Below are positions 1 to 9,396 of a DNA stretch of 64,000 bases, piece after piece. The stretch is taken from the NCBI GenBank assembly GCA_963749035.1, contig CAVVKW010000002.1, positions 930,001 to 994,000 of the forward strand, given 5' to 3'. Made by a program: the position numbers and the translations under genes. The first letter of the stretch is position 1. The number at the start of each line of letters is the position of its first letter. The notes under the pieces were generated by a model that did not search any database, was not told where the DNA came from, and saw only the letters and a program-made list of their open reading frames with translations. The stretch is from CAVVKW01 sp963749035. Lineage in GTDB: Bacteria; Verrucomicrobiota; Verrucomicrobiia; Chthoniobacterales; JAATET01.

Positions 1-23
1 GGTCGTTACCGCGACATCAAGAC

Positions 24-2114
24 ATGGGATTCCTGGATTCAGAAAACTTCTTCAACCGCGAGCTGAGCTGGCTGGAGTTCAACCAACGGGTCGTTGATCA
101 GGCGGCTGATCCGTCCAATCCGTTGCTCGAGCGGCTCAAGTTTTTGTGCATCGTCAGCTCCAATCTCGATGAGTTCTTCGAGGTTCGAGTCGCCGGGCTG
201 AAGCAGCAGCGGCAGATGCAGTCGCACGACGCCGGCCCGGACGGTCTCTCGGCCACCGCCGTGCTGGATCGCATCTCGGAGCGCGTCGTCCGAATGGTCG
301 ACCAGCAATACCGCATCTGGCGAGAGGAACTTCAGCCGCAGCTCGAAGAGCACGGCGTCGCGTTTCACCACTACCCGGACGTTTCGGCAGCGGAGAAAGA
401 GTATTTCGCGAATTTCTTCAAGAAAACGGTTTACCCCGTGCTCACTCCCCTGGCGATCGACCCGGTCCACCCCTTCCCGCAACTGCTGAACAAGAGCCTG
501 AACGTGGTGGTCGAACTGGAGGGCGACAATCTCAACACCGACATCGCCGTCGTCCAGGTCCCGCGGATCCTCCCGCGAGTTGTTCCCTTCCCGAACGCCG
601 ACGGCAAAGGTGATCATTACGTTTTTCTCGGCAACGTCATCCAGGAACACGTCAGCGCGCTCTTCAAGGGCGTGAAGGTCAAGGGAGCGCACCTCTTCCG
701 GATCACCCGCAACAGCAACCTCTATTTCGACGAAGAAGAGGTGCAGAATCTCCTTCACGCCATCGAGACCGAGCTTCGCAAAGTCAATCGAGGTGCCGCC
801 GTGCGCCTCGAGGTCATGCACGATTGCCCGGACCACATGGTCGATCGGCTCGTCGAGCTGTTCAACCTCGAAGAAGAGGACGTCTTCAAGGTCGACGGCC
901 CGCTGAATCTCGTCCGCCTCATGCCGCTCGCCCTGCAGATCGCGCGGCCCGAGCTGCGCTACCGCCGCTTCCTGCCGAACACCGTCGTTTCCCTCGAAGC
1001 CGACGCCGACATTTTTTACCACCTTCGCAAGGGCGACATTCTCCTTCACCACCCTTACGACAATTTTCAGACCGTCATCGATTTCCTCGCGCAGGCCGCC
1101 GAGGATCCGCACGTCCTCGCGATCAAGCAAACGCTCTACCGCACCAGCTCGGACTCGCCGATCGTGCAATCGCTCATCGAAGCCGCCCGCAATGGCAAAC
1201 AGGTCACCGTCGTCATCGAGCTGAAAGCCCGGTTCGACGAAGCCGCCAACATCAAGTGGGCGCGCATGATGCGCGAAGCCGGCGTCGACGTCGTTTACGG
1301 CGTCACCGGGCTCAAAACCCACTCGAAGTCTCTCCTCGTCGTCCGCAGCGAAGGCGATGGCATTCGCCGATACGCCCACCTTGGAACCGGCAACTACCAC
1401 CCGTCGACCGCGCGCATCTACACCGACCTCGGACTCCTGACTTGTCGCGATGAGGTCACCAATGACCTCGCGGAACTTTTTAATCTCCTCACCGGCGTCT
1501 CGAAGTTTCAAGGGATGTCCGAGCTGCTGGTCGCACCGTTCAACCTGCACCGACGTTTCGTCGAAATGATCGACGTTGAGACGCGAAACGCCGCCGCCGG
1601 CAAGCCCGCCGGAATCTACGCCAAGGTAAATTCGCTCATCGAAGAAGGCATCATCGAGGCGCTTTACCGGGCGAGTGCCGCCGGAGTCAAAGTTCGCCTG
1701 CTCGTCCGCGGCATGTGTGCGCTCCGCCCCGGCGTGAAGGGCGTGAGCGAGAACATTGAAGTCCGAAGCATCGTCGGCCGATTCCTCGAGCATAGCCGCA
1801 TCTTCCGGTTCGAGAATGCCGGGGAGCCGATCATCCTTCTCGGCAGTGCCGACTGGATGCAGCGCAACCTTTTCAAACGCGTCGAGACGGTCTTTCCGCT
1901 CGTTACCCCGGGCGTGCGCGAGCACGTGGAAGAAATTCTCGATTGGTTCTGGCTCGATAACGTCAAGTCACGCGTCATGCAGACGGACGGAAACTACGTT
2001 CCCCTCGAGATCCCCGACGGTGAACCCCGTTTTGACGCGCAGCAGGAATTTCTCGCCGACGCCCAGCGGCGCCGAAAAGCGCGGGCAGCCGCCATGGCCG
2101 AAGTCGAGGTTTGA
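24..2114 (+). CDS. ppk: Polyphosphate kinase 1
   Basis: The 696-residue product matches PPK1, which reversibly transfers the ATP gamma-phosphate onto polyphosphate at the membrane periphery. The N domain opens with FFNRELSWLEFNQRV (residues 9-23) and SSNLDEFFEVRVAGL follows at 45-59, both typical of the family. The catalytic core contains THSKSLLVV, whose His433 corresponds to the autophosphorylated histidine, then HLGTGNYHP (452-460). GSADWMQRNLFKRVE near the C terminus is the C2-domain signature. Length is usual for PPK1. The ATG at 24 is right at the family N terminus; there is no visible ribosome binding site. It converges on the secretin gene with a 67-bp gap. No ppx or pho genes are visible in the window. 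Confidence 0.97.
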   Translation: MGFLDSENFFNRELSWLEFNQRVVDQAADPSNPLLERLKFLCIVSSNLDEFFEVRVAGLKQQRQMQSHDAGPDGLSATAVLDRISERVVRMVDQQYRIWREELQPQLEEHGVAFHHYPDVSAAEKEYFANFFKKTVYPVLTPLAIDPVHPFPQLLNKSLNVVVELEGDNLNTDIAVVQVPRILPRVVPFPNADGKGDHYVFLGNVIQEHVSALFKGVKVKGAHLFRITRNSNLYFDEEEVQNLLHAIETELRKVNRGAAVRLEVMHDCPDHMVDRLVELFNLEEEDVFKVDGPLNLVRLMPLALQIARPELRYRRFLPNTVVSLEADADIFYHLRKGDILLHHPYDNFQTVIDFLAQAAEDPHVLAIKQTLYRTSSDSPIVQSLIEAARNGKQVTVVIELKARFDEAANIKWARMMREAGVDVVYGVTGLKTHSKSLLVVRSEGDGIRRYAHLGTGNYHPSTARIYTDLGLLTCRDEVTNDLAELFNLLTGVSKFQGMSELLVAPFNLHRRFVEMIDVETRNAAAGKPAGIYAKVNSLIEEGIIEALYRASAAGVKVRLLVRGMCALRPGVKGVSENIEVRSIVGRFLEHSRIFRFENAGEPIILLGSADWMQRNLFKRVETVFPLVTPGVREHVEEILDWFWLDNVKSRVMQTDGNYVPLEIPDGEPRFDAQQEFLADAQRRRKARAAAMAEVEV

Positions 2115-2181
2115 TCAATCCCGCGAACGACCTACCCGTGGCCATCGCGCCGTCGAAGGGTCACTGGCGAAGCCGTTCGCC

Positions 2182-4203
2182 TCAAGACGGGTCAGGCGCT
2201 CCGATAAGCGGAGCACCGATGAGCTTTCCCCGGCCCTTCTTTGCGATCTGATCGAAGTGAGTGAGGAGCTCGGCGACGCAATCGAGCTGCCCGTCGAGCG
2301 CCGCATCACGATCCGGATTCCCGGTTTTCATCAACTCGATCTCGAGGATCAACATCTCGCAGGTCTTCTGCATGTTACGGACGTGCCCAAGGTCGTGAGC
2401 ACGGAACCGCGCCTCCCGGACGAGGTTGTGATAATAGCGAACCTGATACTCGAGCCAGGCCGTTGCCGTTCCGAGGGCAGCGGCACCGCCAACCAACCTG
2501 CCGTCGACCGAGAACGCGGGCGGAGGCGGTGCACCCGGGGGCAGCGGCACGGTGCTGATCGGTCGACCGGTCATCCCGTCCTTCCCTTCGGCCGGGAGGA
2601 GGGTCGGGGTGATGAAAAGCACAAGATTGCGTTTGTTCTGGCTCCGATTCCGGCTTTTGAAGGCTTCGCCGAGCAGCGGAATGTCTTTGAGGAAAGGCAC
2701 TCCGTTGTTGATCTCCAGTTCCGAGGCCTCTTCGAGTCCGCCGATCGCGAGGGTGTAGCCGGAGGCAACCGAAAGGGCCGCGCTGAAAACGCGGGTGCTC
2801 GCCACGGGGTAGGGATCCTGCGTCTGACCGATCCGCACCTCATCGACGATGTTCGAGATCGATATCGAGACGTTGAGTGCCACGGAGCCGTCGGACATTT
2901 CTTTCGGCAGGACGTTGATGATCGTCCCGATCGGCAGATAACTCACGCTCGCCGTCGTCGTCCCGCCAATGCCGGGGGTGACCGACGAGCTCGATGCGAG
3001 GACTGGCTGATTGAGGACGCTGCGGATCACGACCTCGCGGTTGTTGCGCGTCAGAACCCGGGGGTAGGCCGTTTGCGTGGTGTCACGATCGTTCATGAAC
3101 GCCCGCAGCGTGACGGCGACATCGCTCGCCGACAGCACTGCGGAATAGGGAGCTACCGCACCGACGCTGCGCTCGACCCCCGTGTTGTCGTTGAGCACGA
3201 CCCGACCATTCGGGGTCGCCTGAATGTTGCGGGCGGCCACCGTAAAACCATCCTGCAAGGTGCCGGACCAGTCGATGCCGAGCTGGTCTTCCGGCCTCCG
3301 ATTGGTCTCGATGAACTTCACTTCGATCGCGATGAGCGACTGCGGCCGGTCCATCGATTGGAGATACCCTTCGACCAACTCCTGCTGCTGGCGCGTCGCC
3401 ACGACGTAAAGCGTGTTCGAATCCGAGTTCCAGATCACCTGCGGACCGCCTTCGTCCACCGCGTTGGTCGGCGCGGACGCGCCCTCGCCCCCGATGTTCA
3501 GTTGGAGGTCCCGCGTCGGCTTGATCCCAATCAACGCCTTGATGTCGTCGACGAGTTGCTCCGAGTTCGTCTCGAAGATATTTGTCACCCCGGAAAGCGA
3601 CAGCCCGAGATCAGGCGAAGCCCCGCCCAATCCGGCACCCGCCCCCGTCCCACCGATCTGTCCCTGACCGGCACTGGGCGCGGTCGACGCCGAGGCGTCC
3701 GAAGTGACTTCTTCCTGGGTGTTGTAGCGGAGCTTGTAGATCCGCGCGATGAGCTCGTTCGCGTCGAAAGGACGGAGATACCAAATCCCATCGTCGTAGA
3801 TCACTTCGATCCCGTTCGCTTTGGCGATGATCTCGAGCGCGCGAAACGGACTGGCTCGCAAACTGAACGTTACCAACGTTCCGTCCGTCTCCGCAGCCTC
3901 GGACACCGACACGTAGGAAATCCCCGCATCGGTCGCGAGAAATCGCAGAACGTCGCGCAGCGACGCCCGGTTGAACTCATAGTCGCGCGGCGGCTGGTTG
4001 CGAAGCGCTTCGGCGACCGCATCGACGCGAATTGCCGCCGGACTCGCCGCGTCGATCTCGGCGGCGTTCGGGTATTGCGCGAGAACGGCTGGGATCTGGA
4101 AGGCGACGAGCAAACAGACGGCCAGCCGTCGGCCTGGTGAAGACCGCGGGAGAGATGGGGAGTTCCGGGGGACTCTCAAATCTGGAGTTGCTGAGCGAGT
4201 CAA
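2182..4203 (-). CDS. Secretin of a type IV pilus/type II secretion-like system (GspD/PilQ family)
   Basis: The 673-residue protein should form the outer-membrane channel of the pilus/secretion island. A basic N-region and a hydrophobic stretch ending around residue 42 (AVLAQ) form a signal peptide. Next comes an N0/STN-like domain (about 50-125, FNRASLRDVLRFLA), an N1/N3-type repeat (about 170-270, VDDIKALIG and VEGYLQSMDRP) and the secretin core containing VEVKFIE-like IEVKFIETN and the C-terminal signature VPFLKDIPLLGEAFKSR, then NLVLFITPTLLP. About 120 extra residues follow the core, possibly a pilotin-binding or family-specific tail. The start is a TTG at 4203; no better start precedes the signal peptide. 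It is transcribed divergently from the giant pseudopilin at 4265, which suggests a shared control region. Confidence 0.9.
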   Translation of the reverse strand: MTRSATPDLRVPRNSPSLPRSSPGRRLAVCLLVAFQIPAVLAQYPNAAEIDAASPAAIRVDAVAEALRNQPPRDYEFNRASLRDVLRFLATDAGISYVSVSEAAETDGTLVTFSLRASPFRALEIIAKANGIEVIYDDGIWYLRPFDANELIARIYKLRYNTQEEVTSDASASTAPSAGQGQIGGTGAGAGLGGASPDLGLSLSGVTNIFETNSEQLVDDIKALIGIKPTRDLQLNIGGEGASAPTNAVDEGGPQVIWNSDSNTLYVVATRQQQELVEGYLQSMDRPQSLIAIEVKFIETNRRPEDQLGIDWSGTLQDGFTVAARNIQATPNGRVVLNDNTGVERSVGAVAPYSAVLSASDVAVTLRAFMNDRDTTQTAYPRVLTRNNREVVIRSVLNQPVLASSSSVTPGIGGTTTASVSYLPIGTIINVLPKEMSDGSVALNVSISISNIVDEVRIGQTQDPYPVASTRVFSAALSVASGYTLAIGGLEEASELEINNGVPFLKDIPLLGEAFKSRNRSQNKRNLVLFITPTLLPAEGKDGMTGRPISTVPLPPGAPPPPAFSVDGRLVGGAAALGTATAWLEYQVRYYHNLVREARFRAHDLGHVRNMQKTCEMLILEIELMKTGNPDRDAALDGQLDCVAELLTHFDQIAKKGRGKLIGAPLIGAPDPS

Positions 4204-4264
4204 GGGCTATCGTTGTTTATTCGCGTTCCACAAAGTTTCTTTTTAGGCTATCTATTAGAAAGCC
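4204..4264. promoter_or_regulatory. Divergent intergenic region between secretin and pilus operon
   Basis: These 61 bases separate two head-to-head genes of the same system, so they must hold promoters for at least one and probably both. The stretch is clearly richer in A+T than the flanking genes (for example TTTCTTTTTAGGCTATCTAT around 4239-4257), which fits promoter melting. I could not identify convincing -35/-10 pairs, so this is a positional inference. Confidence 0.4.
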
Positions 4265-6754
4265 GTGAACGGACCTCCCGACAGTGTGCTGCAAATTCTC
4301 GACCGCGGAAAGCTCTTCGTTGCCGCTCGGCGGGGCTTCACGTTGATCGAGGTTCTCCTGGTTGTCGCCGTTCTGGCCATCATTGGGGGGATCGGCGTGA
4401 CCGTGGTCAACAATATCTCGGATGGCACGCGGGTGTCGAAGTTGGAAAACGACGTCGCGGTGATCAATTCCGCCGTGCAAGTGTTTCAGGTCAGCGGTGG
4501 GGCGCTCCCCGCCACGCCGACCGTCAATAACATCCTCGCGGAACTCAAGAAAACGGCGACCTCCGCGAGCGGATCAAAGGTTGCCGGTTTTCGCGGGGGA
4601 ACGATCGACCCGCGACTCGTCGCCGAATTTCAGACCGTGGCCGAAGCGTCCTCTGGGCAGACCCGAGCCCGGTGGGACTCCACGACCTCGCAATTCGTGC
4701 TCGCGACCTCGGGCGCAGCCGGCGTGAAACGTTTTCTGCTGAGTGACGCGCAGGGTGAGGTCGATCCGGGCACCGCCGCCCGCGGAACCAACAATCCGCT
4801 CGCCACCACTGACTCCTGGGTCTGGGAATTCGATGACGCTACCCCCACGACGCCCAGCGGTCCCTCGCTGCCAAGCACCGGAGCGGGCTCCAACGCACCG
4901 CCTCCCTCGGTCCCCGGAACCACTCAACTTTCTCCTCCGACCTTCGATCCCGGCGGCGGTCTCCACTCGGTCTTCGACTTCCCGCTGGCGGTGTCCATTT
5001 CCGACCCCAATCCCCCCGGCGTTTCCCGCATCGTTCAGCAGCCGGCGACTCTCCACGACGGCGACGACGTCTCGGTCGCGGTCGGCGAGTCGCTGACCAA
5101 CTACTACGCGCAGTCCATCGATCCGACGCGCTACACCGATAGCGGCGTCGTGTCGGCAACGTATTCCGCCGTTCCCCACAAGCTGGAGATCGAACTTTCG
5201 CTTCCTGAGTCCTCGATGACCTACCAGGAAGCCGGGGGAACGATGTTCGTCAACAACACCGCTCAGCCGACCGTCGTTCCCGAGAGAGGAATTGCCCGCG
5301 TCGCATCGGGCAACCTCACCAATGTCCCGGAGCCATTCCGCGACCCCTCGCGATTTCAAGTCGTGTGGACGACAGACGGCACGAATCCGCTGACCTCAGC
5401 CACCGCGCAATCTGCAAGTAGCGCGACCGGCGGTCAGGAGGTCGAACTCCCCTTCGCGGCGTGGACCAACGACGGCCTGACCGTTCGCGCGGCGGCCAAA
5501 GCGGTGGACACCACGTATTTCGAGAGTTCCGAAGTTTCTTCGTCCACCATTTCCATCGACCGAACCACGCTGCACCAGCCGCTCATCGATCCCCCGACGA
5601 CCTCCCGGACAGCCGATCTCCCCGTGAACATCTACCAGTGGTTGGGGCAGGCCTACCCGGCTTCCTCGCGCATCTATTACGCTACGGGCGGGACCGACCC
5701 CGGCGTCTCCGGCAGCGAACCGGTGGCGGGAACTCTCTTCACCGAATTCTTCCAAGTCGGCACGACCGACGGCTCCGGTGTGGTCAAAGCGCGAATCTAC
5801 CCTCCGACCGCTCAGGCGATCTGGTTCGACCCGAGCCCCGTGACGACTGCCGTTTACACCAACGGCGGGGGCGGGACGGGTGCCGTCGTCCAAGATGCCA
5901 GCGTCAATGGAACCTACATCGGCTCGCTCATCATCACTTCGACGAAGAATTTCAATCTGAACAGCGGCGCGATTATCGCCGCCGGCAATCTGTTCGTGCG
6001 GGGCACCCCGGAAGTCGAAACGAGTAATGGTGGCGTGATCGAAGGGCGGCAATTCCTGTCGGACGGCACGGAGGTCGTCCCCGCTTCCGATACGCGCAAG
6101 GTCATCGACCTCAACGGAGATCCAAATCCCTCGAATTACCGCATCCGACTGAACTCCGGGTCCAGGATCGAAGGGAAGATCTATCGCCGAATCAGCATCG
6201 AGGAGCCGCCCTCCGTCGCCGCTCCACCCGGGCCAAACAACAACCGAAACAACAACGTCAACTCCCAGCCCTCCGCGCCGCTCAACGCCAACGACGCTGC
6301 GAACATCAACCTGAACAACGGCGCGGGACGCGTGGAGCTGCGCCCCGGAAATTGGGGCAACATCAACACCGGGAGCGGCACGACCCTCGTCATCGGCAAC
6401 GTCGGCGATACGACGCCAACGGTTTACAATTTTCAACGCATGAACGTGAACTCGAACAGCACCCTCGAAGTCGTCGGACCAGTAATCCTGACGCTCGACA
6501 ACGGGATAAACTTGAGCTCCGCCGTCATGGGTAACGTCGACCACCCCGAGTGGCTCAACCTCCGGATCCATTCCGGAAATTTCGCAATCAACAGCAACGC
6601 GACGGCCTACACCGATCTCAACGCGCCCGAAAGCAACGTAAATCTCAACGGGACGTTCCGCGGTAGCGTCATCGCGAAAACTCTATCGGTCAACGGCAAC
6701 GGAGTCGCCATCACTCAAGCCATCATCACCGACCCAAACTCCGAAGACCAATAG
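4265..6754 (+). CDS. Giant pseudopilin with large beta-rich C-terminal region
   Basis: A prepilin leader of 24 residues ends at Gly24, followed by FTLIEVLLVVAVLAIIGG with the conserved Glu at +5, so the N terminus is a canonical class III pilin helix. What follows is not: pilins are normally 130-200 residues and this protein has 829. After a short pilin-like helix (about 45-75) come Ser/Thr/Pro-rich linkers. Two segments then resemble chitobiase-type Ig folds (WTTDGTNPLTS and YYATGGTDPGVSG). The C-terminal third (about 540-829) is rich in Asn and Gly with regular short hydrophobic strands, as in bactofilin or right-handed beta-helix proteins. It starts at GTG 4265. As first plus-strand gene of the cluster it could be a tip adhesin or a secreted scaffold. 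The specific role is unknown. Confidence 0.85.
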   Translation: MNGPPDSVLQILDRGKLFVAARRGFTLIEVLLVVAVLAIIGGIGVTVVNNISDGTRVSKLENDVAVINSAVQVFQVSGGALPATPTVNNILAELKKTATSASGSKVAGFRGGTIDPRLVAEFQTVAEASSGQTRARWDSTTSQFVLATSGAAGVKRFLLSDAQGEVDPGTAARGTNNPLATTDSWVWEFDDATPTTPSGPSLPSTGAGSNAPPPSVPGTTQLSPPTFDPGGGLHSVFDFPLAVSISDPNPPGVSRIVQQPATLHDGDDVSVAVGESLTNYYAQSIDPTRYTDSGVVSATYSAVPHKLEIELSLPESSMTYQEAGGTMFVNNTAQPTVVPERGIARVASGNLTNVPEPFRDPSRFQVVWTTDGTNPLTSATAQSASSATGGQEVELPFAAWTNDGLTVRAAAKAVDTTYFESSEVSSSTISIDRTTLHQPLIDPPTTSRTADLPVNIYQWLGQAYPASSRIYYATGGTDPGVSGSEPVAGTLFTEFFQVGTTDGSGVVKARIYPPTAQAIWFDPSPVTTAVYTNGGGGTGAVVQDASVNGTYIGSLIITSTKNFNLNSGAIIAAGNLFVRGTPEVETSNGGVIEGRQFLSDGTEVVPASDTRKVIDLNGDPNPSNYRIRLNSGSRIEGKIYRRISIEEPPSVAAPPGPNNNRNNNVNSQPSAPLNANDAANINLNNGAGRVELRPGNWGNINTGSGTTLVIGNVGDTTPTVYNFQRMNVNSNSTLEVVGPVILTLDNGINLSSAVMGNVDHPEWLNLRIHSGNFAINSNATAYTDLNAPESNVNLNGTFRGSVIAKTLSVNGNGVAITQAIITDPNSEDQ

Positions 6755-6816
6755 TTCCCCCCTCTGCTAAAATCGCAAACGAATCGCCGCGACTCCCCCC
6801 AAAACACGACACCACC

Positions 6817-7869
6817 ATGGATGACATCACCGCAGAATCCCCGCTCGGCCGCCGCATCGTCGAGCTCGCCGAAGACTCCGGTGTGAGTGACTTCTACGCC
6901 ACCCCCGGCGATCCGCTCTGTTACAAGACGAACGGCGAACTCATCATCGACGAATTCAACTACGAGCCGGAGTCCCTACCGCCCGTCAATGCGGGTTGCC
7001 TCGACTACGCGATGGACATCGGACCTCACCGTTTCCGCGTCAGCCGCATGGTCACGAAGGGCCGCTTTCGCTGGGTCCTCCGACTCCTCCCCCGCGACAT
7101 TCCCGATCCCGATGCGATCCGCATTCCGCCCCCGGCGCTGAAAGCGTTTCTGGAGAGTAAAAACGGACTCTTCCTCGTCTGCGGGGCGACCGGCAGCGGG
7201 AAGTCCACGACCATTGCCTCGATGGTCCGCCATCGCGCGGAGCGCCGACGCGAGCACGTCATTACCTTCGAAGATCCGATCGAATTCGTTTATCCCGAAA
7301 CCTACCCCTCACTCGTCTCCCAACGCGAAATGGGCAGCGACGAACACGATTTCTCCGGCGCTCTCCGGGCCGCCCTCCGTCAGGCGCCCGACGTGATCGT
7401 GGTCGGGGAGATCCGCGACGGCGAGACCGCCGAGATCGCGCTCCAGGCCGCGGAGACCGGACACGCCGTCGTCGCCACGCTGCACACCTCGTCCGCCGCC
7501 CAGACGGTCAGTCGTTTTCTGAAGCTCATCCCGTCCGATCGACTCGATACCGCCCAGGCCACGCTCGCCGATTGTCTCCGATTGATCCTCTGCCAGCGCC
7601 TCATGCTCGACCACGATCAGGGTAAGCGATTCCCCATTCACGAAGTCCTCCTCCAATACGACGGCGTCGTGAACCTCATTCGACGGGGCGAATTCAAAAA
7701 ACTCGATCAGGAACTCGAGACGGGTTGGAAACGAGGGATGAATAATTTCGAGCGCAGCATTTCGCTCCGTGAATCCGAGGGCTACCGCAGCAGCGTGCCG
7801 CAGCCCACCGGATACAGCCGTGAGGAGGTCGAAGACTATCTCGACCGGCAGGAGAGGATCGAAGCCTGA
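6817..7869 (+). CDS. PilT-like type IV pilus/type II secretion ATPase
   Basis: The 350-residue protein is a secretion-superfamily hexameric ATPase closest in layout to PilT, which powers pilus retraction. It has the Walker A motif GATGSGKSTT near residue 124, an Asp box ITFEDPIEFVYP, the Walker B region VIVVGEIRDGETAEIALQ, and a His box GHAVVATLHTSSA. A degenerate form of the PilT signature AIRNLIRE is present as VVNLIRRGEF near the C terminus. The N-terminal PAS-like domain is shorter and more divergent than in classical PilT. ATG at 6817. It overlaps the next gene by one base (TGATG), so translation is probably coupled. It could also serve assembly rather than retraction. Confidence 0.88.
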   Translation: MDDITAESPLGRRIVELAEDSGVSDFYATPGDPLCYKTNGELIIDEFNYEPESLPPVNAGCLDYAMDIGPHRFRVSRMVTKGRFRWVLRLLPRDIPDPDAIRIPPPALKAFLESKNGLFLVCGATGSGKSTTIASMVRHRAERRREHVITFEDPIEFVYPETYPSLVSQREMGSDEHDFSGALRAALRQAPDVIVVGEIRDGETAEIALQAAETGHAVVATLHTSSAAQTVSRFLKLIPSDRLDTAQATLADCLRLILCQRLMLDHDQGKRFPIHEVLLQYDGVVNLIRRGEFKKLDQELETGWKRGMNNFERSISLRESEGYRSSVPQPTGYSREEVEDYLDRQERIEA

Positions 7870-8762
7870 TGCTCGCCGACGTCAAAAAAGTCCTGACCTT
7901 TGCGGCCTTCAAGCCGGAGCCAGACGACCGGCTCGCGACGTGGGCGCGCCGTTTCCCCCGCGAGCGAACGCTCTTGCTGAACGTCGGTCGCGGACTCACG
8001 ACGTGGAGCGGACTCGATCGGAAGGGCCGGCTGGTCGACGGTGGCTCGCAGAGCGGAGAGTTCAAGGAAGTCGCCGCCACGGCGAGCCCCGAGTGGCGCG
8101 CATTCGCCGAAGACGGCTGGTGCGCCGTGTCGCTGAATACCCGCTACGTCATCAGTCTCGAGACGAACGTCTCTCGGAAACCGGGCGTCGAGCAGATGCT
8201 CCGGACCAACCCTCGCGCCGTTCTCGGCGGACGCTACGAACGCGGGAAACGGTATGAGATTCTCAACAATCCGGAGTCCATTGCCACGATCCTGCTCTCC
8301 GTCGAGGAAGAGCACATCAAGCAGCTCGAGAGCACGCTCCGCGACGCCGGGTTGAAAGTCGGGCGCATCACCTGCGGCAGCTTTGCGATGCTCCGCCGGC
8401 TACTCGAGACGGTTCACAAAACCGATTCCACCAACGGGAAGGAGGAGGAAGCTGAGCGGCAAGCCGCCGTGCTCTACGTTGTCTGCTGCGATGGTTCCGT
8501 CTGCGCCATGCTCGAACACGGCGACTCGTGGAACGAACTCCGATCTCGCTCCGACCTTTACGACGAAGCTGACTACGAGCCGATCTTCACGATTCTCCAG
8601 CCACTGATCTCGCGTCTGGGCGCTCGATCCAAGATCCACTTCGTCTGCGACCACGCGGCGTCAGCCATTCTCGATAATCTCCGAAAGCACGTCGCCGATG
8701 CTGAAATCATCGACCACGGGCGCGACGACTATCTCTGGCACCTTCTCAGCGACCGCCGATGA
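7869..8762 (+). CDS. PilM/GspL-like assembly protein (divergent)
   Basis: No strong motif identifies this 297-residue soluble protein, but it lies exactly where pilM is found, directly before PilN-, PilO- and PilP-like genes. PilM is an actin-like cytoplasmic protein that binds the PilN N terminus. Here TLLLNVGRGLTTWSGLD (about 36-52) could be the first actin-type phosphate loop, and the C-terminal part LGARSKIHFVCDHAAS could be a second Rossmann-like strand and turn. No transmembrane segment or signal peptide is seen. The call is based on position and fold-like pattern, so treat it as provisional. Confidence 0.55.
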   Translation: MLADVKKVLTFAAFKPEPDDRLATWARRFPRERTLLLNVGRGLTTWSGLDRKGRLVDGGSQSGEFKEVAATASPEWRAFAEDGWCAVSLNTRYVISLETNVSRKPGVEQMLRTNPRAVLGGRYERGKRYEILNNPESIATILLSVEEEHIKQLESTLRDAGLKVGRITCGSFAMLRRLLETVHKTDSTNGKEEEAERQAAVLYVVCCDGSVCAMLEHGDSWNELRSRSDLYDEADYEPIFTILQPLISRLGARSKIHFVCDHAASAILDNLRKHVADAEIIDHGRDDYLWHLLSDRR

Positions 8763-8790
8763 AACCCGCAGCCTCCATCGTCCCCGCACC

Positions 8791-9396
8791 GTGAGGATCG
8801 CCCCCGAGATCCTTCACGACTTGAAGACGGAGCGGGCCGAGGTATTGCCACCGTTGCCTATCGCGCTGCGCTTGGTCCCGATCCTTTTTTACCTCGCTGC
8901 CTTCGCCACGATCTTGCTCGCCTCGGTCACGATCGCGCAGATTGGTCAGGCCACCGGAGTGCTCGAAGGGGCCCGGCAACGGGCCACCGACGCCCAGACC
9001 GCTCTGAACGAAAGCAAGATCGCGCGATCCGCGCTCGAGGCCCGGGCTAAACGCGCGAGCGACGTTCTCCGTTGGGTCGAAGGGTCCGTCAACGTTCAGC
9101 CCCTCGCCGTTTCGATCGCGAGAAGCACCGGCGAGCAGGCCTCCATCATCGAACTCGCGCTGACCCGCAGCGACACGGCAAACCGTCAGATCCAACTCGC
9201 GCTCAGGCTTCAGGCCAACAGCACGAACGAACTGGAACCCGTGCTCGCCGCCATCCGTGCCGCCGACTTCCGACCGTTTTCCGCCCAGCAGAGCCAGGCC
9301 GAAAACGAGGTCAACTATGAGGCGTCGTTGATCCGGCAGGTCGACCGCCCCCTCGTTGAAGAAGTCTCCGAGCAAACCCCCGCCCCGCAGCCATGA
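8791..9396 (+). CDS. PilN-like inner-membrane assembly protein
   Basis: Starting from GTG 8791 the product has about 201 residues. A short cytoplasmic N terminus is followed by one membrane segment (PILFYLAAFATILLASVTIA), an Ala-rich coiled coil (about 60-105) and a small periplasmic domain, which is the PilN/GspL-C architecture. PilN links the cytoplasmic PilM ring to periplasmic PilO. An open frame continues upstream into the previous gene, but the GTG is the first start that leaves a sensible N terminus. The gap to the preceding gene is 28 bp and the gene overlaps the next by four bases. The protein is too diverged for a firm family assignment. Confidence 0.6.
   Translation: MRIAPEILHDLKTERAEVLPPLPIALRLVPILFYLAAFATILLASVTIAQIGQATGVLEGARQRATDAQTALNESKIARSALEARAKRASDVLRWVEGSVNVQPLAVSIARSTGEQASIIELALTRSDTANRQIQLALRLQANSTNELEPVLAAIRAADFRPFSAQQSQAENEVNYEASLIRQVDRPLVEEVSEQTPAPQP

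Noticed and set aside
39..1925. Long open frame antisense to ppk
   Set aside because: It is produced by the high G+C content of the sense gene; its protein has repetitive Asp/Val/Glu/Arg composition and no motif.
2166..2181. GGCGAA/TTCGCC hairpin between ppk and the secretin
   Set aside because: Six base pairs, no T-run, and common by chance at this base composition.
1756..4140. Long plus-strand open frame through the secretin gene
   Set aside because: Composition is highly Arg/Pro/Asp-biased and it covers the antisense of a clear secretin; no domain recognised.
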